A stretch of DNA of 35,329 nt, taken from an uncultured Muribaculaceae bacterium (GTDB lineage: Bacteria; Bacteroidota; Bacteroidia; Bacteroidales; Muribaculaceae). The DNA lies in the NCBI GenBank assembly GCA_910578035.1, contig CAJTOB010000030.1:1-35329 (forward strand), read 5' to 3'. Positions 1-5,842 of the stretch are shown here, one piece after another. The notes beneath the pieces were generated by a model. The model did no database searches. It was not told the DNA's origin and saw nothing but the letters and a program-made list of their open reading frames with translations. Position numbers and translations under genes: made by a program. Each line of letters starts with the position of its first letter. The first letter of the stretch is position 1.

Positions 1-284
1 TTTCATTTTTGCCTTTCACAAGCGCTGCGAAGCGTGTCTCCCGCTCTCCGGATAGATCGTTATGCTTGAATTGACAGAGACGGAAATTAATTTACCGTTT
101 CTCTTGTACTACTTTCGTATCTGTTGTCAAACTTTTCAATGTTCTCTGCGCTTTGCCCTGTGGGGCGAAACAGCTCGGCAAAGTTAAGGCGAAAAACATT
201 CATGTCAAAATTTTGTTTAAACTTTTAACATCTTTTTGCTTTTCAACCGCTCTCTTGCGGCTGCCCGGGCTTGCTTCCCGAAAG
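1..284 (-). ncRNA. Probable 16S rRNA operon leader (5' part; 16S gene off the left edge)
   Basis: Read on the minus strand, this stretch follows a strong promoter (291-322). It contains a segment resembling the antitermination (boxA-like) leaders of Bacteroides rRNA operons: AGAACATTGAAAAG followed by a TAGTACAAGAG block at about 103-143. No open reading frame of note lies here. From memory, Bacteroides 16S leaders share the AAGTAGTACAAGA string and the GTGCAAAGGTA promoter context. I infer that the transcript continues off the left edge into 16S rRNA. The 16S gene itself is not in the window, so this remains an inference. Confidence 0.6.
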
Positions 285-290
285 CGAGTG

Positions 291-322
291 CAAAGGTAGA
301 GCCTTTTTCTTTTCTCACCAAA
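291..322 (-). promoter_or_regulatory. Minus-strand Bacteroidetes-type promoter, probably of an rRNA operon
   Basis: On the minus strand a perfect -33 box TTTG (complement of 319-322) and a perfect -7 box TACCTTTG (complement of 291-298) are separated by exactly 20 nt. This matches the Bacteroides sigma-ABfr consensus TTTG-N19/20-TAnnTTTG. The transcript would run left, away from the recombinase gene at 601, starting near 284. It is divergent from everything else in the left part of the window. Confidence 0.8.
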
Positions 323-600
323 TATTTTGACAAAAAAATGTGTTTTACAACATCGATTTAACTTTCATTCACATTTCAACAGCCATTCCGGAGAATTTAT
401 TGGTTATTTTAGCCACAAAATATCGGGCGAGACTATATTTCAAACATAATTCACAAAAAAACACTTACAGTCTCCCTTGTGATCCACTGCAACACCAAAC
501 CTCAAGCCAGAATAAAAAAATGAGTTGAGGGGTACTCTATATAGAAAGTACGCGTTGATTCCATAATTGAGTACAAAGCCTAAAAACCAAAACTCAAATT

Positions 601-1806
601 ATGGCATCAATAAAAGTTAAATTCAGGCCACACTCGGCCCAAAAAGATGGAAGTCTGTTCTACCAGATTATACATCGGCGTCTGACCCGACAGATTTCAA
701 CAGACTTCCGCATCAAAAGTTCGGAATGGAACGGATATGACATCATTATTCCGCCAGACTGCGGAGAGGCTCGTTGTGCCTATCTGAATTCCATCAAAGA
801 TGGCGTGCATCACGACATAACGCGCCTGACATCAATCGTAAAAAGATATAATGCCTCCGGAGAAGTCTATTCGACGGAAGACATAATATCATCCTTCAAC
901 GATCCGGGAACTATAATAGGATTCATGTCTTTTGCCCACAGTCTCATTGAGAAAATGAAAAAGATTGGCAAAGGCAAGATGGCCAAACGGTTTTCAGCCA
1001 CCATCTCGAGCCTGGCAAAATACATTGAGCACGAGGATATCCCTTGGCAAGAGTTCAATTCCACCCTGATTCTTGGCTATGAGGAGTTTTTGCTTGAACG
1101 AGGATTGTGCCGCAACTCCACTTCTTATTATATGCGCAATCTGCGCTCCATAGCCAATAAAGCGGCCGAGCACGGGTTCAGTCTGTGTCCAAATCCATTC
1201 AAGCACGTGTATATGGGTGTCGACAAGACCGTTAAGCGCGCCATATCCCTAAAAACGATATGCCGAATAAGGGACATCGACCTTAGCGAGTCGCCATTTC
1301 TCGACTTCGCCAGAAATGTGTTCATGTTCTCGTTCTATACGCGCGGAATGTCGTTTGTAGACATTGCATTCCTGAAAAAGAGCGATTTACAAAATGGAAT
1401 GATAAGGTATCGCAGACGCAAAACCCACCAGCTAATACAAGTAAAGGTGGAAGCTCAGACCAGAAAAACAATGGAGAGCATGGGCGAATGCATGTCGGCA
1501 TATCTGCTACCTATAATAACAGACGATACAGAAGACATCGAGCAGCAATATCAGAACTCATATCACAGAGTGAATCGGAATTTAAAGAAAATCGGCGAAT
1601 TAATAGGTCTTGAAACGAAATTGACAATGTATGTAGCCCGCCATGCTTGGGCAAGCATTGCAAGAAGCAACAACATACCGATATCCACCATCAGCGATGC
1701 CATGGGGCATGATTCGGAAACAACCACCCGAATATATTTAAGCACTCTTGACACATCGTCGGTAGACCGGGCAAACAGTAAAATAATGAAACTTATGACA
1801 ATGTAG
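601..1806 (+). CDS. Tyrosine site-specific recombinase (capsule-locus invertase candidate)
   Basis: This 401-residue protein has the Bacteroidetes tyrosine recombinase layout: an N-terminal arm-binding region (about 1-95), a SAM-like core-binding domain (about 100-205) and a catalytic domain (about 215-390). Visible catalytic residues are R248 (in YTRGMS), K274, R347 (in YVARHAW), H370 (in AMGH) and the nucleophile Y379 (in RIYL). The usual first residue of the HxxR box is Tyr344 instead of His, a variant I believe occurs in Bacteroidetes integrases. The gene sits directly upstream of a segment bounded by inverted copies of a palindromic site (1932-2193). By analogy with Bacteroides capsule loci it is the natural candidate for the enzyme that flips that segment. 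It could instead be a remnant integrase of a mobile element. The family call is firm; the partner site is inferred. Confidence 0.9.
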   Translation: MASIKVKFRPHSAQKDGSLFYQIIHRRLTRQISTDFRIKSSEWNGYDIIIPPDCGEARCAYLNSIKDGVHHDITRLTSIVKRYNASGEVYSTEDIISSFNDPGTIIGFMSFAHSLIEKMKKIGKGKMAKRFSATISSLAKYIEHEDIPWQEFNSTLILGYEEFLLERGLCRNSTSYYMRNLRSIANKAAEHGFSLCPNPFKHVYMGVDKTVKRAISLKTICRIRDIDLSESPFLDFARNVFMFSFYTRGMSFVDIAFLKKSDLQNGMIRYRRRKTHQLIQVKVEAQTRKTMESMGECMSAYLLPIITDDTEDIEQQYQNSYHRVNRNLKKIGELIGLETKLTMYVARHAWASIARSNNIPISTISDAMGHDSETTTRIYLSTLDTSSVDRANSKIMKLMTM

Positions 1807-1874
1807 CGAACCAAGGCAGCCCCGACAACAAGTATTAACCTCAGAAAATAAAATCTTTTGACGGCAACAAGAAA

Positions 1875-1891
1875 AATGATAAACTATCATT
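1875..1891 (+). terminator. Weak hairpin after the recombinase gene
   Basis: A perfect 7-bp inverted repeat (AATGATA / TATCATT, loop AAC) lies 69 nt downstream of the recombinase stop codon. It is AT-rich and lacks a following T run, so termination is only a possibility. It could separate recombinase transcription from the switch region. Confidence 0.25.
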
Positions 1892-1931
1892 GAAACAGGC
1901 CGGGAATTTCACATAAAAATTATATATGAAT

Positions 1932-1954
1932 TCTCTCCGCAAGAGACTGACACG
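1932..1954 (+). repeat. Recombination site copy 1 (outer left)
   Basis: This is a 23-bp site beginning TCTCTCCGCAAGAG and ending GACTGACACG. It is a perfect inverted copy of 2167-2189 and a direct copy, over its first 21 bp, of copy 2 at 1979-1999. The core has short dyad arms TCTCT and AGAGA around an asymmetric CCGCA, a layout expected for a simple tyrosine recombinase crossover site. Its left arm is more degenerate than that of copy 3. Confidence 0.85.
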
Positions 1955-1978
1955 TCTGTTGATTTCGAGACGCATAAA

Positions 1979-1999
1979 TCTCTCCGCAAGAGACTGACA
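1979..1999 (+). repeat. Recombination site copy 2 (inner left)
   Basis: This is a 21-bp perfect match to the first 21 bp of copy 1, in the same orientation and 47 bp downstream of it. It is inverted relative to copy 3. It offers an alternative left crossover point, and with copy 1 it forms a direct-repeat pair that could allow deletion of the 47 bp between them. Confidence 0.85.
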
Positions 2000-2009
2000 T
2001 TTCTGAATG

Positions 2010-2041
2010 CAAAGATACTAAATATATTGGATATAATCACA
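2010..2041 (-). promoter_or_regulatory. Promoter inside the invertible segment, facing left
   Basis: On the minus strand, TGTG is followed after 20 nt by TATCTTTG. The -7 box is a perfect match to the Bacteroidetes TAnnTTTG consensus; the -33 box matches three of four bases of TTTG. In the sequenced orientation it would fire toward the recombinase gene and produce RNA antisense to its 3' end. Confidence 0.7.
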
Positions 2042-2170
2042 TTTCATGTCATTTTTTTCGATTGGCATCGAAAATGCCAAACATTTCTACCATATCTCGT
2101 AACCAATGTTATATAAAACATAGATTTTTTTAGATGATATGATTGACATATAATGATTTAGCACCTCGTG

Positions 2171-2193
2171 TCAGTCTCTTGCGGAGAGACTGA
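2171..2193 (-). repeat. Recombination site copy 3 (right, inverted)
   Basis: This is the most complete copy: arms TCAGTCTCT and AGAGACTGA (9 bp each, perfect complements) flank a 5-bp asymmetric core, TGCGG on the plus strand. The 23 bp of 2167-2189 are a perfect inverted copy of 1932-1954. Confidence 0.85.
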
Positions 2194-2353
2194 TATTAAT
2201 TTAGCTTAGCTCGAACCTTTTTCTTTGTATGGGAAAAGCTGATTTATCGTTTTGGGAATCGCTTCCCAACTTTATAATTTTTCTACACAACTGCCAGGTT
2301 TTTAGCATTTTATAGAACTTGGCAGGATTTGAAGATTTGCCCTTAACTCAAGT
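2194..2353 (+). promoter_or_regulatory. Capsule operon leader with two hairpins
   Basis: This 160-nt leader lies between the invertible segment and the antiterminator gene. Hairpin 1 (2252-2269) has perfect 7-bp arms TTGGGAA / TTCCCAA with loop TCGC and is followed by a T-rich run (about 2271-2283), so it resembles an intrinsic terminator. Hairpin 2 (2291-2325) has arms CTGCCA / TGGCAG around a 23-nt loop. In Bacteroides, UpxY proteins prevent premature termination within the leader of their own operon. Hairpin 1 is the likely stop point here, by inference. Confidence 0.55.
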
Positions 2354-2893
2354 ATGCCAGAAAAACAAAAAAAATGGTACGTTTTACGCGACCTCAAACG
2401 ACACAACTCTAATTCACCGGGCTACATCGAACTCCGAAACCTTGATTTCGAAGTTTTCACCCCGCTAAAATGGAAAATCGTAATACAATCGGGTAAACGA
2501 ACAAGGAAACAAGTCCCAATAATTCCAAACCTATTATTTGTGCACTCCACCAAAGAGGAACTCGATAAGATAATATCCCGAACAGGCACACTACAATACC
2601 GCTACAATATAGGACACTCAATCAACGAGCCGATGGTAGTGCGCGACAAAGACATGGAACTGTTCATCGACACCGTGAACAAGGCCGACAACATCCGCTA
2701 CTATCTGCCAGAGGAAATAAAAGCCGATATGTATGGTAAAGAAATAAGCGTCGTAGGAGGCCCGCTCGACGGCTATTCCGGTAAACTTCTCTCATCACGA
2801 GGCTCAAAAAAACGACGAATCATTGTTGAAATTCCCGGCTTCATAACAGCAGCCGTAGAAGTGTACCCCGAATATATTCAGTTTAACAAATGA
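2354..2893 (+). CDS. UpxY-family transcription antiterminator (NusG-like)
   Basis: This 179-residue protein is a specialised NusG paralogue. An NGN-type domain spans about 6-105, opening with KKWYVLRDLKRH and containing the family-typical VPIIPNLLFVHST stretch. A KOW-like segment follows at about 130-175 (GGPLDGYSGKL, IIVEIPGF). UpxY proteins act locally on RNA polymerase so that long capsule operons escape leader termination. Being the first gene behind the phase-variable promoter is the canonical position. The usual companion UpxZ inhibitor gene is not seen; an HAD-like gene follows with a 4-nt overlap instead. The family assignment is confident, and the RNA target (the leader hairpin) is inferred. 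Confidence 0.9.
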   Translation: MPEKQKKWYVLRDLKRHNSNSPGYIELRNLDFEVFTPLKWKIVIQSGKRTRKQVPIIPNLLFVHSTKEELDKIISRTGTLQYRYNIGHSINEPMVVRDKDMELFIDTVNKADNIRYYLPEEIKADMYGKEISVVGGPLDGYSGKLLSSRGSKKRRIIVEIPGFITAAVEVYPEYIQFNK

Positions 2894-3309
2894 CTATAGC
2901 TGTAGATTTCGACGGCACAATCGTCGAGCACCGTTATCCGGCCATCGGCAAAGAACTTCCATTCGCAACAGCCACCTTGCGCCAACTCCAGAAAGAACGC
3001 CCCGACATGCACCTCATACTATGGACAGTAAGAGAAGGCGCCCTACTGGAACAAGCCATCGACTGGTGCGCAGAAAGAGGACTGACATTCTATGCCATAA
3101 ACTCAAACTATCCTGAGGAGCTCCCCTCTCCCACAGCCTCCAACCAGGGCTGCCGCAAAGTGACCGCCGACATATACATAGACGATCGCAACCTCGGCAC
3201 CTTACCCTCCTGGCCCGAAATCTACCGCATGATAAGCGGCAACACATCGGCTACAGCCTCAGAAACCAATCGTCCGTCTCTCCTCAAACGCCTATTTCAG
3301 CGCAACTAA
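2890..3309 (+). CDS. Small HAD-superfamily hydrolase-like protein
   Basis: This 139-residue protein starts with motif I, DFDGTI (nucleophile D6, acid D8). It has a motif II-like threonine at T46 (LWTVR), a candidate motif III lysine at K90, and a motif IV acidic pair D98-D99 (YIDDRN). It lacks a cap domain, so it is a minimal HAD fold. Its start overlaps the antiterminator stop by 4 nt (ATGA), implying translational coupling. Similar small HAD proteins are known to me next to UpxY genes, but I know of no established substrate. It occupies the slot where UpxZ is often found. Substrate and role are unknown; phosphatase activity is plausible. Confidence 0.8.
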   Translation: MTIAVDFDGTIVEHRYPAIGKELPFATATLRQLQKERPDMHLILWTVREGALLEQAIDWCAERGLTFYAINSNYPEELPSPTASNQGCRKVTADIYIDDRNLGTLPSWPEIYRMISGNTSATASETNRPSLLKRLFQRN

Positions 3310-3321
3310 GCTGCAAATACA

Positions 3322-3381
3322 ATGAACATAGTGTTTCTCATAGGCAACGGTTTTGACATCAAACAAGGCCTGACAAAATGA
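3322..3381 (+). pseudogene. AbiH-family gene remnant (N-terminal 19 codons)
   Basis: A 19-codon open frame, MNIVFLIGNGFDIKQGLTK, ends in TGA. It matches the start of AbiH-family abortive-infection proteins, whose N-termini read roughly xILFLIGNGFDlxxGL. Full proteins are several hundred residues, so only the extreme N-terminus survives. The frame ends abruptly 35 nt before the flippase gene, at the junction between the conserved head of the locus and the variable glycan cassette. This suggests an AbiH gene once stood here and was replaced when the cassette arrived. The short match is distinctive but cannot be proven by eye. Confidence 0.6.
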
Positions 3382-3415
3382 TGCCTCAACAGTAGCTTTG
3401 CGCATTAAAAAATAA

Positions 3416-4969
3416 ATGGTCGAAAAACATATTGAAAACACAAAACGCGTAGCTCGCAATACGGCATTGCTCTACTTGCGGACAATCGTGATGATGCTAA
3501 TAAGTCTCTTCACGAGTCGAATTGTGCTCGAAGCTCTCGGCGTTGACAATTATGGAATCAATAATGTTGTCGGTGGAGTCGTCGGCATGTTTTCGATTAT
3601 ATCCGGCTCTTTATCCGGCTCCATAAGTCGTTTTTTGACATATGCGCTTGGCGAAGAAAACAAAGAGAAACTTCGTAAGGTGTTTTCGATGAGCATAAAT
3701 ATCCAGATATTCATCGGGATTATAATACTCATTTTAGCCGAATCCTGCGGCATCTGGTTTATTAATCAGAAACTGAACATTCCTTCAGATCGATTGATTG
3801 CCACCCATTGGGTATTTCAATGTTCGTTGATATCGTTTTTTATAGCACTCATAAACATACCATACAACGCATGCCTCATAGCGCACGAACGAATGAACGT
3901 TTTTGCCTACATGACAATATTGGACGTTTCATTAAAGCTATTGACGGCTTATGCAATTTTCATATCTCCATTTGATAAACTAATAACCTTTGCAGTCTTA
4001 AATGTCTTTGTCGGAATAATCATGCGTATAATCTACGGAATTTATTGTGTGAAAAATTTCGAAGAATGTCACTATGAGAGGACAACATTTGACAAAAAAC
4101 TGGCAAAGGAAATGACAGGTTTCGCATGGTGGGGCTTTTTGGGCAACACAGCATGGATATTCAACACTCAGGGGGTCAACATTCTCATTAATATGTTTTT
4201 TGGGGTAATCTACAATGCAGCCCGCGGAGTTGCAGCCCAGATAGAAGGTGCCGTAATGGGATTCGTCGGCAATTTTATGACGGCTCTCAATCCCCAGATT
4301 ACAAAATCTTATGCAGCCGGAGATAAAGATTACCTTTTTTCACTTATATGCAGAGGTACGAAATTCGCTTATTTTCTGACCCTATTATTCGCCATTCCAT
4401 TATGGTTTGAGGCTCAAACGGTACTATCAATATGGCTTGTTGAAGTTCCAGAAGATTCTGCCGTATTCTTGAAATTGTCTCTTATTTGTGCGATTCTCAC
4501 GACATCAGCGCAACCATTACTTACGGCCATATTGGCTACCGGGAATATTCGCAAATATGAAATCGTAACAACTTTAATAGGATGTTTAGTATTTCCATTT
4601 ACATATATTGCCTATAAGTTTGGCTGCAATATATTTGCTACATATTATATATATATGGTAGTATATACATTTCTTATATGGATTAAAATTTTGTTTGCAA
4701 AAAAACTAATAGAATTCAAACCAATTTATTTTTTTAATAAAGTTGTTGTTCCATGTTTTTTAACCACATTAATAGCATTTATATGCCCTTTAACTATTTA
4801 CTTAATAATGCCAAATGATATATTCAGACTAATAATTATTACATTTTTATCTATTGTATGGATATCTATCTCAACTTATTTTATTGGATTGACAAATGGC
4901 GAACAAAAATTTATAAAAGAAAAATTATTATCTAAATTAAATTTCGCCAGACACAATCAGTTCACATGA
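3416..4969 (+). CDS. Wzx-type polysaccharide flippase
   Basis: This 517-residue, very hydrophobic protein has roughly a dozen or more membrane helices spread over its whole length. It is of the MATE/MOP polysaccharide-transporter type; the N-terminus contains TRNTALLY-like, FTSRIVLEALGVDNYGI and NNVVGGVVGMFS blocks typical of Wzx. It would flip the undecaprenyl-diphosphate-linked repeat unit across the inner membrane. The last third of the gene (from about 4560) becomes extremely AT-rich (roughly 17-28% GC by line) compared with the first two thirds. This suggests a recombination join inside the gene. Its stop overlaps the next start by 4 nt. Confidence 0.9.
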   Translation: MVEKHIENTKRVARNTALLYLRTIVMMLISLFTSRIVLEALGVDNYGINNVVGGVVGMFSIISGSLSGSISRFLTYALGEENKEKLRKVFSMSINIQIFIGIIILILAESCGIWFINQKLNIPSDRLIATHWVFQCSLISFFIALINIPYNACLIAHERMNVFAYMTILDVSLKLLTAYAIFISPFDKLITFAVLNVFVGIIMRIIYGIYCVKNFEECHYERTTFDKKLAKEMTGFAWWGFLGNTAWIFNTQGVNILINMFFGVIYNAARGVAAQIEGAVMGFVGNFMTALNPQITKSYAAGDKDYLFSLICRGTKFAYFLTLLFAIPLWFEAQTVLSIWLVEVPEDSAVFLKLSLICAILTTSAQPLLTAILATGNIRKYEIVTTLIGCLVFPFTYIAYKFGCNIFATYYIYMVVYTFLIWIKILFAKKLIEFKPIYFFNKVVVPCFLTTLIAFICPLTIYLIMPNDIFRLIIITFLSIVWISISTYFIGLTNGEQKFIKEKLLSKLNFARHNQFT

Positions 4970-5838
4970 GGTTTTTAAAAAAAATTTGTAATAGGATATT
5001 TCCAAAATCAATCCCAACCCCAATTATAGTAGAAAACATAACACTTAGCCCTTCGTTGTTATTAAATAACAGAAAGGTCTTGATTACTGGAGGTACAAGT
5101 GGTATTGGATTTGCTATTGCAAAAGCTTGTATCAATGCAGGGGCTGCCGTAGTAATAACGGGTAGAAATAAAGAAAGAGTAAATAAAGCAGTCCATAACT
5201 TAGAGGAATCGACAAACTCTACTTCTTCAATCATGGGATATGTCATGGATATATCAAATGATGTTGATTTGGAAGTTGGGTTAGCAACTATATTAAAAGA
5301 CAAACAATGGAATAATCTAGACACCTTGATTAATAATGCAGGTGTTTGCGGTGGGTTTATGCCTTATGTAACTCCAAAAGAATTTGATAAAATTATATCT
5401 ACAAATCTAAAAGGATCTTTCTTTCTCTCTCAACTCTTCGCAAAACATCTAATTTCTAATAAAATACACGGAAACATTTTAAATATATCATCGAGTTCTT
5501 CATTAAGGCCAGCGATATCTGCTTACAATTTATCAAAGTGGGGAATCAATGGATTAACATTAGGCCTAGCAAAAGCACTAATACCTTATGGTATCACTGT
5601 AAACGGCTTGGCCCCAGGTCCAACAGCGACTCCGATGTTGTTAAATGATAATAATCCAAAGTCATTGTCTCTGCCCAATTCGCCACTCGGAAGATACATT
5701 TTGCCTGAAGAAATTGCTAATATGGCCGTAATTTTAATAAGTCCTTTAAGTAGTGCTATTATTGGAGATACGATCTTTATGACAGGAGGTGCCGGTATAA
5801 TAACACTTGACGATATTAAAACTTCATTCGAAATATAA
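4966..5838 (+). CDS. Short-chain dehydrogenase/reductase
   Basis: This 290-residue classical SDR follows a non-standard ~35-residue N-terminal extension. The NAD(P)-binding TGGTSGIG is at 41-48 and the NNAG structural motif at 123-126. A serine-rich strand at 175-179 carries the catalytic Ser; Y187 and K191 (YNLSK) form the YxxxK motif, followed by PG at 217-218. All catalytic residues are present, so the enzyme should be active. It is translationally coupled to the flippase, and the TPP-dependent enzyme starts 5 nt after it. The pair suggests a two-step sugar modification (carbonyl chemistry, then ketone reduction). The exact substrate cannot be read from the sequence. Composition is AT-rich. 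Confidence 0.85.
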   Translation: MRFLKKICNRIFPKSIPTPIIVENITLSPSLLLNNRKVLITGGTSGIGFAIAKACINAGAAVVITGRNKERVNKAVHNLEESTNSTSSIMGYVMDISNDVDLEVGLATILKDKQWNNLDTLINNAGVCGGFMPYVTPKEFDKIISTNLKGSFFLSQLFAKHLISNKIHGNILNISSSSSLRPAISAYNLSKWGINGLTLGLAKALIPYGITVNGLAPGPTATPMLLNDNNPKSLSLPNSPLGRYILPEEIANMAVILISPLSSAIIGDTIFMTGGAGIITLDDIKTSFEI

Positions 5839-5842
5839 CACG

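Larger units (their letters stand above)
1932..2193 (+). promoter_or_regulatory. Invertible promoter segment of the capsule operon, apparently OFF
   Basis: The segment is bounded by inverted sites (copy 1 or 2 on the left, copy 3 on the right). It holds one recognisable promoter, on the minus strand: -7 box TATCTTTG (complement of 2010-2017) with an imperfect -33 box TGTG (complement of 2038-2041), spacer 20 nt. No TAnnTTTG or TTTG is present on the plus strand of the segment. The promoter therefore points left, away from the capsule genes. Inversion at copies 1/3 would move the -7 box to about 2104-2111 facing right, and at copies 2/3 to about 2151-2158. A 7-bp palindrome (TTGGCAT / ATGCCAA, 2062-2080) lies just upstream of the -33 box. 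Phase-variable capsule promoters of this kind are established in Bacteroides fragilis and relatives. Confidence 0.8.

Noticed and set aside
340..528. 62-codon plus-strand open frame upstream of the recombinase
   Set aside because: AT-rich, no family resemblance or protein-like pattern, and it overlaps the region just upstream of the minus-strand promoter; more likely chance.
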